A stretch of 64,000 nt of DNA from Arctopsyche grandis (Eukaryota; Arthropoda; Insecta; Trichoptera; Hydropsychidae): contig NC_135362.1 in assembly GCF_051622035.1 (NCBI RefSeq), positions 14,821,501-14,885,500 on the forward strand, in the 5' to 3' direction. The notes beneath the pieces were generated by a model that saw only the letters and a program-made list of their open reading frames with translations, ran no database searches and was not told where the DNA came from. The translations under genes and the position numbers were made by a program. Shown piece after piece: positions 1-11,038 of this stretch. Position 1 is the stretch's first letter. Each line of letters starts with the position of its first letter.

Positions 1-2824
1 GTTCGGAGCCAAGACGTCGCAAGTTTTCATTTCAATTTCCAATGTTTCATAGGTTCCTACAAAAGTATAAAGAAACCAGTAGTTTAATAAAACTTAGATT
101 AATCTGATATAAAATTTGCATGAAAAATACCTTTCTTGATTATCTTGGTATACTTTGAATTTTCTTCCATGACGAAATCTGACTTGTCTAAAATATCTTC
201 AAGGAACATTTGCTCTACTGGAAATGTTCGTCCTGAATAAAAAAATATTAATGTTTTATTCACATGAAAAAGTATGTATTTGTAAATATTGGACAATTAT
301 TTACATACCAGGTATTTCCAAGACTGGCACCCCTCCGAAATAGTCCGAGAATAAATTAGCATTTAAAGTAGCGCTCATAAGTATCACCTTCAAATCTTTC
401 CTAGTAGCAAGCAAATCTTTCAAGATCAGTAAAAGAAAATCGCTTTCTTCTGAACGCTCGTGAACCTCATCTACTAATATGTGAGTAACTGATTCTAAAC
501 GAGGGTCGCTTTCTAAGCGTCGCAATAAAATACCTGTTGTGCAAAAGGTGAGACGAGTTTTGGAGGATACTTTACTTTCCAAGCGAATCTGAAAAGGTAA
601 GTATATTATAAATAAATTTTAGCTTGAATTAAGAAAAATTATGGTATTAATAAATATTTTAAGGAAAATACAAATTACCTGATAACCAATAGTACTCCCG
701 GTTCTTTCATTTCTTTCTTTGGCAACTCTGTCAGCTACACCGATTGCAGATATTCTTCTGGGTTGTGTGCATACAATTTCAATATGTGTGTTGTTCGATG
801 TGTTTATTTTATTTAATAACCATTCGTCTAAAATAAATTGTGGAACCTGTGTACTTTTTCCGCATCCTGTTTCTCCACTGATTACTACAATCTAATTGAG
901 AGAGTACATATATTATATCATTTCAAAAAATATAGAAGTCAATCACAACATGAATGTAAATAAATACCTGTGATTTTTCGATGGCGTTTAAAATATCATT
1001 CATCTTGTTCCAAGCCGGTAATTTTTTTCTATCATTTAACATTTTTTTATATTGACTACAACTTTGTTTTTCCATGAATTTTTTGGCAAGAAGAGCATCT
1101 TCTTTTAATGCATTCTCCAAGTCAAATATCATTTTATTATCTCGATTAGATGCTTTTTCATAGTGGGAGGGTAATATCTTCTTTGAGTTTTCCTTACCTT
1201 CCATGATAACGGGGAACAAAGGTTGAAAACCATCGATAAACTTTTTGGTGTTACTCTTTAAAAATGAAAGAATATCCTCTTCATTTTGAACCAAATCCAC
1301 AATAGAATAAACGGAAGGAATACCGTCGCAAGCTAAAACTTCGGCTTCAGTTATTAACCGACGACAAATATGAAGGCATTCCATCTGTGGTATAACATCA
1401 GCAGGTGCAGATGTTTTCAATAATATTATAGGAGACTCAAAAGGATACATCGTGTTGTTTCTGAATTTAATTTCTAGAAAGTAATCATAATTATTAGTAC
1501 CTAAGTCATCACAGACAGATATAACTGGTTCAGGTTTTTCATGTGAAAATCTACATTTGTCACCAAATCTACAAGAACCTTTAGAAAAATTTCTACATAA
1601 TTCAATTTTTTTCGTCTTAAAATTGTTGTTTTTATTATTATAATTTATGTTTTCTTTCCTCGATGTGACAATTTTCTCATTTGTATTATTGAAATGTTTC
1701 AACAAATAACTTAAATTAATTTTGAATTCAAACAACATATTTGGCTCCTTTTCTTTAAAACACGTTTCAAATATAGAATCTAGCACAGCCTTTTCATCAC
1801 TTCTCTGCTCTAATAATTCGTTATGTGATAGTTCACATTCAATTTTCTTAGACTTATCAATATCGTAATATTTGTCATACAGAATTTCTAAAGCTTCGTC
1901 GATTTGCCCGTTTGTATGATCCAAAGCTTCTGCACAATGTGTTTTATGGAAACCATATCTAAAATACACATAAAAAGTTATTTGTTATTATTTTTACCAT
2001 TGCATAATATATGTATGTATGTATATATGTACATCGGAATTAAGAGACACTTACGATTCTAATTTTTTTAATGCAAACATTCTAAATTTATCTTCCGATG
2101 TTACATTATCACTTTTTTTCTTGGAATAATCAAATCCACCTTGGACTACTAAATTACCTCTTTCCATCCAAAATCGATTTCCCAAATTTGCTCCTTTATC
2201 CTATACATTAAAATATATTAGCACTCATATAAATAATCACATATCATATAAAGTATCAACAGATATTTCTGTACCGTGTACTCTGATGAATTTTTTAGCT
2301 CAAAATCTGGACCATAAATATGCCTGAGTGTTTCGAGGATGAGATTTTGTGAATCGCCGCTGAGACGCAATGTTTGCATCTCAACTCTGAGAGTTTGGAC
2401 TGATTCATGTTTCTCTTCTACTTTTTTGCTATAAATAAATACATGTCGATATCACAATATATCGGTATCAAAAAATATTTTATTGTACAACACAAATAAT
2501 AATTTATAATACAACACAAATAATAATTATATAGTCTTACGATAGGTATGAAAACTAGTGATTTTTTAAAATAAATCAGATAAAAACCGTAAAATATCTA
2601 CATAAGTGTAAAATAAATAAATTTCTTATATGACACATTTCTAAATTATGTTGGCATTACTGGGATTGCACAGAATTGTGAAATAGTAACTATTTGCACA
2701 TCTTTTAACATTCATACACAATTAATTGGCGATTTTCGTAAAAAATAAATAATTACCCAATTTTAGCATTAACAGGAGTATGTAGGAAGAAATCTTCGGC
2801 CAATTGCCGAGAACAGCTCTCCAT
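1..2824 (-). CDS. DHX57: DHX57-like ATP-dependent RNA helicase, N-terminal half (runs off left edge)
   Basis: Putative DExH-box RNA helicase of the DHX57 family. Coding exons, 5' to 3' on the minus strand: 2824-2757, 2428-2275, 2200-2055, 1958-968, 891-679, 588-309, 232-131 and 56-1 (open). All joins are GT-AG and in phase, giving about 670 residues of a protein that is about 1390 aa in human. Order seen: a UBA-like segment near residues 115-160 ([12 protein letters not shown]), an RWD-like region interrupted by a CCCH zinc finger (Cys244, Cys252, Cys258, His262), then the helicase core: Walker [10 protein letters not shown] (about 459-467), DEVH (564-567) and SAT (596-598). DEVH in place of DEAH fits this family. 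The start is the first ATG of the first exon ([13 protein letters not shown]). The C-terminal RecA2, HA2 and OB regions lie outside the window. UBA plus CCCH plus RWD in front of a DExH core separates DHX57 from DHX9, DHX29 and DHX36. Confidence 0.93.
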
Positions 2825-2966
2825 TTCGACGGCCTTACTCACAGCTCACGTGTGACATGTGTCAAACGCTGTGGCCGTGGTCTTAACGCTGCATTTTATG
2901 TTCACAATTTTATAGATAATTCGAAAAATTTGAATGTATGTTAAATCGAAATCTAGTGTTTTTAAG

Positions 2967-3539
2967 GGTAAACGGACTACTAGTCATATGTGAACAGTCA
3001 CAGGACAACCGGTCGCTTTAGATCGGTCACACCAAAACTGGTCACACCCTAAAACTGGTCACGAGAAAACTAGTCACATCCAAAAATTGGTCACGAGAAA
3101 ACTGATTGACTGATTTTAGGGTTTGACCAGTTTTCTCGTGGCCAGTTTTAGTGTGACGGGTGATCACGTGTGACCGATCTAGAGCGACCGGTTGCCCGGT
3201 GACCGGTTCACATTTGACTAGTTATAACTAAAGGCTGGATAATCAAGGTGCCGTCTTGAAAAAAACGGACCCAGAGGGTGCTGTGCATTGTTCGTTGCAT
3301 TGTTAAGGTTCGCCGGACGTTTTTTTTTTGGACTCTAGCTTTGTAAATAGAACTAAACCGCCCCGGTTCCTAAAAAAAGCACTGTGACTATACGGTGTCT
3401 AGTAATAACCGAACCGTTTTTAAGTTGTTATTGATTATCAACAAATATAATTTAATTTGTTTTACTTTTCATAAATTGAAGTTAAATATATTAAAAAAAA
3501 ATTTGATGTTTGTTATCAAAAATGTAGTAATAAAATAGC
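2967..3539. repeat. GGTCAC-rich foldback repeat, copy 1
   Basis: It begins GGTAAACGGACTACTAGTCA and contains many spaced copies of CTGGTCAC/GTGACCAG, so 2967-3232 can fold on itself. A non-palindromic tail follows (ACGGACCCAGAGGGTGCTGTG, then an AT-rich end). The same unit, start and tail included, is at 12718-13545. The tail continues after the hAT insertion at 5210 (AAAATAGCCATATAT against AAAATAACCATATAT in copy 2). No coding capacity was seen and the class is unresolved. Confidence 0.8.
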
Positions 3540-3649
3540 CAGGGTTGTAGAATAGCCGGTACGCGCCGGTACGGCGTCCCGCTACCTATTATCAGCACCG
3601 GGTCGCGACCCGCCATAAAAATTTCAAAAATCAAAATAATTAGTATAAA

Positions 3650-3830
3650 ATTTTAATTTTTTCAAAAAATTTTATCACTTTTGCAATATTTTTCACCCAA
3701 GTTCGATAAGCAAGAAGCGCTGTATATATATGAGGCACCAGATGTGTCTTTAGCACATTTAAATATTGGTCCCCTTTCATGGACCCATTAACAAAATAAA
3801 TGGCCCTGGACCTTTTTCTTTTCAAATGAA
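3650..3830 (-). pseudogene. Tc1/mariner-like transposase fragment inside the hAT element
   Basis: Minus-strand reading gives YFVNGSMKGDQYLNVLKTHL, which resembles the Tc1-family segment that follows the first catalytic block (a G-x-M-x-x-x-x-Y-x-x-x-L-x-x-x-L-x-P pattern). The match stops after about 30 residues and no catalytic DDE/D triad can be seen. It looks like a small relic carried in the larger element. Family assignment is by motif only. Confidence 0.4.
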
Positions 3831-4373
3831 GGAAAATTCATCGTTACATCGTTCGAAAATTGCTTTGAAGATGACGCATTTTGCTTTGAGGATGGATGAC
3901 ACTTGATGCATTTCTTGCACAATGCAAAAGAAGGGTCTGATTTTTTTTGTATGGTCACGACAAGTTACACAATAAATTAAGGAGTAATGGAATAAGAGTG
4001 GGTGTTCTCAAATAGAAAAAAAAAAATGTGAAAGTTTCCGCATATGGCACAAATAACATGATACTTTAGTTTGTTCTCCATTGAGTTAAACGGGCGATAA
4101 TATTTTTCTACTTATTTTAAATAGTTAATATAATTGTTAATCCCTAGTTTAAAATTAGTTAATTTAATTATATTCAATAATAATACAGTGATAATAATAA
4201 TAATAATATTTTAGAGACAGTGTTAAATAGTTTTATGTCGTAATTAAAATTCATGTTTAGTCATTAAGTAGTTTAACCATATGTTGAATATTGATTTTTT
4301 TCTGCATTATACATTTACAATATACGTATTTAATTTTGATTTAAAATTATAAAAATATTTTTCTTAAATAAAA

Positions 4374-5023
4374 ATGGCTTCAAAACGAAAGCAATGTTCG
4401 ATACAAATTTTTTTTGCTAAACGAAGTAAATGAAATGAATCTGAAAACAGTGTTGCGTCTGTAAAATCAAATAAAGAAAATAATATCAATTTAGAATCTG
4501 TTAGTAAAAATATAATAAATGATAGTAGTGATGCGATATGTGTCTTCCTGGCCAGATGTTTGGAGTACGGAGATGTGGGAAGAAAAAAAACGCAAATATC
4601 CCTGGTTAATATGTAAGTCTAATAATATTGGATGTGATATTTGTTGTAATGTAAAAAGTCTTTCAAATTTTAAATCTAAAGGAGTTAGCATTTCTAAAGA
4701 ATGGAGCTCGATTTCAATTTGTACGTACGGAAACAATAGGAGCGCTAAATTAGCATCTTTGAGAGAAAAAATTGGCGATCATTTGAAATCACAAGCGCAT
4801 ATTAACGCCGAAAAAATTATAGTAAGTTCGAAAGAGCAGCCTTTTGAAAAGATTTTAGATATTATGAATGACTCGGAAATTGTATCAACCAGTAAAGTTT
4901 TTAGAACCGCGTATTTTATAGCTAAACAAAAAGCTTTTCCATTTGCTTCCTTTCCCAGTAAGGTGTTGGGCTTCCACCTTCTCGTGGTCCTTACCGAACA
5001 GTACATACTTTTTAATCAACTTT
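4374..5023 (+). pseudogene. Degenerate hAT transposase N-terminus (KIAA1586-like zinc finger)
   Basis: An ATG at 4374 opens MASKRKQCSIQIFFAKRSK and meets a stop after 19 residues. The frame then continues (SVKSNKENNINLESV) and shifts near 4545 into a second frame with WPDVWSTEMWEEKKRKYPW, a CDIC...H-x(4)-H type zinc-binding segment (DHLKSQAH), and ends at KQKAFPFAS. This resembles the N-terminal half of KIAA1586/ZMYM-like hAT transposases. A stop codon, a frameshift and loss of the RNase-H core make it non-functional. Confidence 0.65.
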
Positions 5024-5217
5024 AAAACTACTGAGAAAGAGGAGCCTTCCGGCATGTAGCGTTTTCGACCTTAGAGTCATTTAAATAGAGTCGAAATTAA
5101 TTATGTAAAAATGCATGTATGTATTGTAAAAATTGTAAAAAAAATATTGCAAAAAAAATTGTGCGAAATCGACCTTACCGGCACCTCAAAATTTAGCACT
5201 ACACCACTGAAAATAGC

Positions 5218-6579
5218 CATATATATTTCGCAGTTAGGTGATTATTCATTAAATTCACTGAAATCTTGATCATGGAGCATCTGGCACCCGAAAATTCCAT
5301 CCATCGAGATTTACACACGTGAAATATCATACTAAAGAGAACTCGAGTGCCAGATAATCCGGATTCGCGATATTCGTGGCAAATATTGTCGTTTGCGCGA
5401 TCGCAATGAGCGAAATAATCCATTTACCATATTTCTCATGTCATTCGGAAATCAAATGTGACGGAAAAAATTTCAAGTCGAGAAATCATCAATAATAATT
5501 CAATTATACAGTAGTTTCTTGATATTGAAATTAAATTAAAAGCCGCTTAATTCAAAATAGTAATACATAATTATGGCGTTTTTTTGAAGAAAAATGTTTT
5601 TTAAGTGATTAAATAATTACATAAATTAAATATTTATTATTTAATAACATACATATGTGCATATGTACATATATGTAATATGTACATTCTTATATTGTTA
5701 ATTAATAAGTTTGCGATATTTAATCTAAAAGTGGAACGAAGTTCATTTGTTAGTAAAAATGTTTCAATTCACTCGTCTGGCGATAAGAATTCAATATCAA
5801 TTACATATATTTAAAGGGTTATTACCCTTACATTTTTTTACAAATTTCTATGAATTCTTTGAAACGTCTACCTATGTATGTATGTACTTCATTTGTTATA
5901 TAGAATAAAGATTAAATTATTATGAAACGGAGACGTAACAGTATTTACGAGTACATATGTAGTTCATATATGCAAATCTCGGATTTTGAATAATTTCAAT
6001 CGATAATATTATAAACATTATATTAAACAATTTATAAATTGTTTAAGGTGCAATGAACGATTGAAATTTGATATGAATAAAATAAATTAATTAGACATTG
6101 TTCAGAGGTTAACCATATACATATGTGTGAATTCATATAATCAAAAGGTCATCGAAAGTTCTGAATTATCGAAGTTTTATGAATCTTGGTGCATTTTTCT
6201 TAATCGTTCGTAGATGATTTATCAATTCTATTATACATAATTTAATAACCAATTGAAACGAAAACAAGGAAACTTAATAAAAGCTTTTAAAAACACGAAC
6301 AAATTGGAATATTATACTAAGAGGTAAGTCAGAATGCAAAAATATATAAATGCTTAAATACTATGTTATGTAATATTTTGTTAACGATTTCACCTTAATT
6401 TTCTTAGATGGGTAATAATAAGTTATATGCAATAATTTCATATACCCAAAAATAAATTTATAAAATTCAAAAATCTTATAAAAGATTATAAGCTTTCCGT
6501 ATATATTCTCTGTACATGGAGACGAATGGGTCATATTCATTTGGAAAATACCTAACATATTATATACTAGTCACCATGA
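5218..6579. other. Non-coding AT-rich spacer
   Basis: After the last bases of the foldback-repeat tail I see no supported gene. The stretch holds ATGTACATATG-type simple repeats near 5650-5700 and 5870-5885. Confidence 0.6.
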
Positions 6580-6944
6580 CGGGCCGGAATGTGAAATGCC
6601 GGAAAACGCAAATATCGGAAGGCAAAGATCGAAAATCGAAAGATAGGCGAAAGATCAAAACAAAAGGGTGCATGGTAAACGGTACATACTCACTTAATTT
6701 GCGCGAGCAGGATACAACAGGAACAAGAGGAACAGGCTTTTCCTCCCGTATTCTGCGCTCGCACATTAATACGGGAGGAAAAGCCTTTTCCTCTAATTCC
6801 TGTTGTATCCTGCTTGCGCAAATTAAGTGAGTATGTACCGTTTACCATGCACAATTTTTTTTTGATCTTTCGACTTAAGATCTTTCGATTTTCGATCTTT
6901 GCCTTCCGATATTTGCGTTTTCCGGCATTTCACATTCCGGCCCG
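6580..6944. mobile_element. 365-bp foldback (palindromic) MITE
   Basis: Left end CGGGCCGGAATGTGAAATGC and right end GCATTTCACATTCCGGCCCG are inverse complements, and the inverted match continues inward with small interruptions to a centre near 6765 (for example TACTCACTTAATTTGCGC against GCGCAAATTAAGTGAGTA). It is a near-complete hairpin. TGA flanks both sides and may be a 3-bp target duplication, although one flanking base could belong to the TIR. Open frames inside are hairpin artefacts. Confidence 0.85.
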
Positions 6945-7704
6945 TGAGGTAGACCCATTATTTACATATATTCATTGAAACTATAAATCGCGTTCAGCAT
7001 TAGGTCGATATTTAATATCTGTTATTTTTCAGTTTTCCATGTAACTGAAAAATATTTACTCAACCAGGTTTTGGAATATTGGTTAATCAGATTCACTACA
7101 AGACGCGCTTTCGATTTTGGGATAAATTATCCTGCAAAGTTTCATTAATATTCCTGTTATCCTATAAATTATTAAGAAACGAGTGGGTTAATGTTTCAAT
7201 ACTGTGTATAATAATATGTATGTATATATACGTATACTAATACTATTTAAATTAAAATAAGCGTCGAGTGACTTTGTTTTCTAGAGCAACAAAAAGCTTT
7301 TAAAAAAACCAGTGCCATCATTATTATCGGTCATTCGTAGTTGTTTCGGACTTTGGGAAGTTAGGTAAAATCGATTATTGGTTCGAAAGATGGGTCATGT
7401 GTCAAGTCCGGGTTGCATGAATCGTGATAAGGGGTCTAGGAATTAAATGCATACCAGACGGGAACTGGTGCTGCTTCTGGGCGGGTGTGACCACTGGCTC
7501 TCTGTTTTTAAGAGCTTTTTCCTTTGAAGATATTCCATTCGAATTAACGGTATAAATATACTAGTGTAAAATATTTCCTCGATTTAAAATTACATAAACA
7601 CTGCACTCGTATTTTTATTCACACTTTTACGTGTACACTAAAACAAGATATTCTCACATTTGATGTGAATACAAAATTAAAATATGTAGGTAGATTGTCT
7701 AACA
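6945..7704. other. Non-coding spacer
   Basis: No ORF, RNA gene or repeat structure that I can support. Confidence 0.5.
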
Positions 7705-7880
7705 ACTAGAGGCCCATATTTTTAGCATCTGTTTTTATCAATTTTAGCATTTTCGTGTTTTATTTTACGTAGTCGACAGAATGTTCAGTTTTAGCATCAA
7801 TTTCTTTTAGACGTAATTTTGAAAATAAAGATCAATTTCAATATTTTAACATATTTATGAAATATGTACATACATACTTT
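7705..7880 (+). repeat. Relic end of a hAT element related to the one at 38004
   Basis: TAGAGGCCCATATTTTTAGC followed by TCAATTTTAGCATTTTCGTG matches the left end of the element at 38004 (TAGAGACAC...TTTTGGGCATC, TCAATTTTAGCATTTTC). The similarity continues for roughly 150 bp to AAATATGTACATACATA. A candidate right end, GGGTCTCTA, lies near 8960, but the flanking 8-mers do not match convincingly. Confidence 0.5.
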
Positions 7881-8346
7881 GATTTTGATTTTTAAATGCT
7901 TTTTATTATTATTAAATTATGTTCAAAATACATCTTATATCTATTTTAATAGCTACTGATCTATTGATCATTTTCTATTTTACAATTTTAATTTAATTTT
8001 GTTAGTAATCATAGTATTATATTATTATAATGTTAATATGTACAGCGTAATAGGAAAAAGAGCTCAAAAACCTATTTACAAGAGTATGTACATACGATTT
8101 AAGGTATGTTCATACCTATTCAGCACGACCCGTATCCTGCAAGTGCTTTGATTTTGATTTTTAAATGCTTTTTATTATTACGAAATTATGTTCACAATAC
8201 ATCTTATATCTATTTTAATAGCTACTGATCTACTGATCATTTTCTATTTTACAATTTAATTTAATTTGGTTAGTAATCATAGTATTATATTATTCTAATG
8301 TTAATCTACAGCATAATAGGAAAAATAGCTCAAAAACCTATTTACA
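7877..8346. repeat. Direct duplication of about 200 bp (7877-8079 and 8148-8346)
   Basis: Both copies begin CTTTGATTTTGATTTTTAAA and end CTCAAAAACCTATTTACAA, with a small number of substitutions and short indels between them. The second copy lies inside the TIR element starting at 8103; the first lies just outside it. Confidence 0.85.
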
Positions 8347-8838
8347 ATCCTTATAAATGTTCATAATACATCTAATACATAATATTAATTAAAGACTCTA
8401 AAGTCGATGACCTAAAGCAGATTGTGTTTATACCTGAAGGGTATAGACATTTTGTTGTAATCACCGAGACTCTTCACAAGTGTGTTAGTATGGTTATTAG
8501 TAGTCACCGGAGCCTGAGGGGGCCGTGTATTGTTCAAAGGTTGTAAATGCATTGTTAAAGGTTTGCCGAACAATGGATAGCACTGTGACTATCCTACCTC
8601 TAGTTATTAGTGATTCTGTCATAGAATCTACTGGTTTTTTAGTAATGTCTGTAACAAACGGAATATTATATATGGCATGCAGTTTGCGGATAGTATTCTT
8701 TGGTACATTATATGGACGTATTCATACTCCATTCGCGCATGCGCATTTACGCATTCATGCGCGTCCATATAGAATGTACTAAAGAATACTGTCCGTACTT
8801 GCAGGATTCGGGTCGTGCTGGATAGGTATGAACAGACC
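8103..8838. mobile_element. TIR element (GGTNTGTTCATACC family), 736 bp
   Basis: Left end GGTATGTTCATACCTATTCA is inverted at the right end as TGGATAGGTATGAACAGACC, and the match extends through CAGCACGACCCGTATCC. The flanks TTTAA (8098-8102) and TTTAG (8839-8843) suggest a 5-bp AT-rich target duplication. A 217-bp relative sits at 12856. The interior holds the duplicated local segment, a piece related to the foldback-repeat tail (8490-8600) and an inner palindrome (8700-8790). Confidence 0.75.
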
Positions 8839-8843
8839 TTTAG

Positions 8844-9193
8844 AGTTAACATATCAAACAATATAAAATGACAATTATTAGGAAATAGAATATAAATTAG
8901 GAAATATATAAATAAATTATAAAAAGATCGCACTATTGTGAATAGTATTCTAAAAAAAATTGGGTCTCTAATAATAAGATACATTTTATTTTGGATATTT
9001 ATATTTGCGCTGTTTTTCGTTTACAAGTTAATCGTTTTGATCACTACGTTTTAATATTTTTTAGGTAGTAAATATTTTGTTTTGTTATTATTACCCAAAT
9101 TTGTGTACATTTTTTAAATTTAGATGTTAGTTAATCGTGAAGAAAAACACGTGTATAGTATTTATTAAATTATATATTTTTTATTTTGTAGAA
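8844..9193. other. Upstream region of the promethin-like gene
   Basis: AT-rich. A pyrimidine-rich stretch ending TTTTATTTTGTAG at 9191 looks like a splice acceptor just before the start codon, so the 5' UTR may begin in an unseen upstream exon. Confidence 0.45.
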
Positions 9194-10352
9194 ATGAGTA
9201 AAGTGGCAGAATGTAAGCATGATCATGAATCACATGACAACCATCAAGATTCACAAGATAATCATGAATCAAAAATTAAGAGTCCTTTGGATTTGTTGAA
9301 AACAGCTGTTAAGTTAGACTTGCCTGTAGATAAGGGTCCTGAAATACTCAAAAAAATATCGTCAGATGCAACGAAAATTGATTTGACAAGTATGAATCTA
9401 GACCTGAAAAAAATCACTACATCGGAATTGGTTAACATTGTAACAGACCAATCCAAAGTCGTTTTGACCGAAACAGTTAAGGTCGAGACAAAAACGAAAG
9501 GATGCAAAAATTGTGAAACATCACACGTAAAAGACAAACAAAATACAAACGGTATCCCTAGCATTGGAGGGGTATTAAATGCTTTAGCTAAGCCATTGGT
9601 TCAGGAAAAAAAGGAGGAAAACGTGAAAGGCGGATCTTCACCAAATGGCAATATTTCAGCAAAGGAGGGCATAAATCCACTTTTCCAAGGATTTGGTTTA
9701 CTTCCTCCACCACCAAAGATTGGAATACCAAATTTGCTAAACAATGACAAAGCTGCCGAATTGCCCAAGCTTGATTTTCCAAAGCTAGGTATCCTTGATA
9801 AAGATCATGGTCCTCCAGCAGCATCTTTTCCAGGATTACCTCTCGATCCCATTGGAATAATACAATCACTTTTAAGTATAAAAACATAATATTTTAATAT
9901 TATAATATAATGATCGTTTTTAAATACTTTTAAAATTTTTATTTTAGTACGGCCGATTCTGAAATTTATGGAGGGAATGTTGGAAAAGGGTTATGGGAAA
10001 TTAAAAGAAATTGCTAAATATTTTGCAGAAAGACCATATCTCGCAATGCCATTGATGGTATTCTTAATGTCTATTCTATTGCCAGTTTTCCTCTTCATCT
10101 TGTTTGCATTCATGACAACAGCCATTGGCTTTGTAGGATTTGTTATAGCCGAAGGTGAGTAGAAATATAAATAAAATAGTTGTATATAAAAATCACAATT
10201 ATTCAGAAGAGACAATTTCAGGCACAGTATTGGCGATGGGAGGCATGGTTCTCACAGCATTTCTTGTTTCGTTTTTTTCCGTTATCTTGATGTTCGTTAC
10301 TACTTATGGTGTAATTTATATTGGTATGAAAACTGTTAAGCTTATTAAATAA
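9194..10352 (+). CDS. Promethin/LDAF1-like lipid-droplet assembly protein
   Basis: Three exons, 9194-9875, 9948-10154 and 10222-10352, join in phase (introns of 72 and 67 nt) to give 339 aa. Residues 1-227 are a soluble, low-complexity N-terminus: His/Asp-rich at the start (KHDHESHDNHQDSQDNHES), then Lys- and Pro-rich. Residues 228-339 form the membrane part: a basic amphipathic segment (EKGYGKLKEIAKYFAERPYL), a long hydrophobic run (MPLMVFLMSILLPVFLFILF), a small-residue turn and a second hydrophobic run ending in a basic tail. This matches the double hairpin of the promethin/LDAF1 family, which acts with seipin at ER sites of lipid-droplet formation. The family call rests on topology and motif impression. 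The ATG at 9194 is preferred because an acceptor-like AG ends three bases upstream. An alternative acceptor at 10207 would add a few in-frame residues. The long N-terminus is unusual for the family. Confidence 0.72.
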
Positions 10353-10457
10353 TAAAATACTTTCATTGTTTGAAATACTAATTAGGTTGATGTGCAGCCT
10401 TTGCTAATCATTTCATTATGATGAACTAATTTTCATAAAGATATTTATTTAAATAAA
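10351..10457 (+). promoter_or_regulatory. Poly(A) signals of the promethin-like gene
   Basis: AATAAA at 10351-10356 overlaps the stop codon, and a second AATAAA lies at 10452-10457. The second is the likelier main signal because the first leaves almost no 3' UTR. Confidence 0.55.
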
Positions 10458-11038
10458 ATTAGGAAAAGGTTTAGAGTATCATAATTAATATGTACATACT
10501 CTAATAATATAATATATTGACGCATTACTAGTATCGTAATTTAGGATTTTCATTTTGAAGAGTTTGATAATTCGACACACTGAAAAAATATAGTAAAAAA
10601 ATGAGTATGAACTGCAAATAAGATATAAAAATCTTGTTAATTTGAATACAATATATCACATTAAAACGTTACTTTACTTAAAGTTTTTTTTTTATTTTGA
10701 ATTGTATTAAAATATGATTTCTTATTGACTTTTATATACATATTATTATATAATATAAAGTTTAGATATTATATTGATTATAGTATCAAGCAAAACATCT
10801 ATATATTATAATATAATTTCCAGTCATTGTTTATAAAATACATTTACATGGCATGTTTTTACTTTTACATATAGTATTTCAAATAGTAGCCATCAATTAA
10901 AATAAATAAAAAAATGACAAATAAATTCTTTTATATTTAAATAATTATTGTTTTATTTTTACTATTACATTGTATTTTAAAATATATTATTTACAGAACT
11001 TAAAAAAATAGCTACATATGTACTAAATTATGGTCACA
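10458..11038. other. Convergent intergenic spacer
   Basis: AT-rich DNA between the 3' ends of the promethin-like gene (plus) and SPC24 (minus). No further gene seen. Confidence 0.6.

Larger units (their letters stand above)
3540..5209. mobile_element. hAT element with perfect 8-bp target duplication
   Basis: The termini are CAGGGTTGTAG on the left and CTACACCACTG on the right, matching the CA...TG hAT pattern. The 8-bp direct repeat AAAATAGC occurs at 3532-3539 and 5210-5217. The element is 1670 bp and inserted into the tail of the foldback repeat. It carries a broken transposase start (4374-5023) and, in its left half, a Tc1/mariner-like fragment on the other strand. It is non-autonomous. 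Confidence 0.9.

Noticed and set aside
6516-6830. 104-codon open frame across the foldback element
   Set aside because: It lies in the palindrome, and the same DNA gives a mirrored frame on the other strand; no domain.
8525-8984. Small frames around the GCGCATGCGC palindrome
   Set aside because: They fall inside a TIR element and show no conservation to known proteins.
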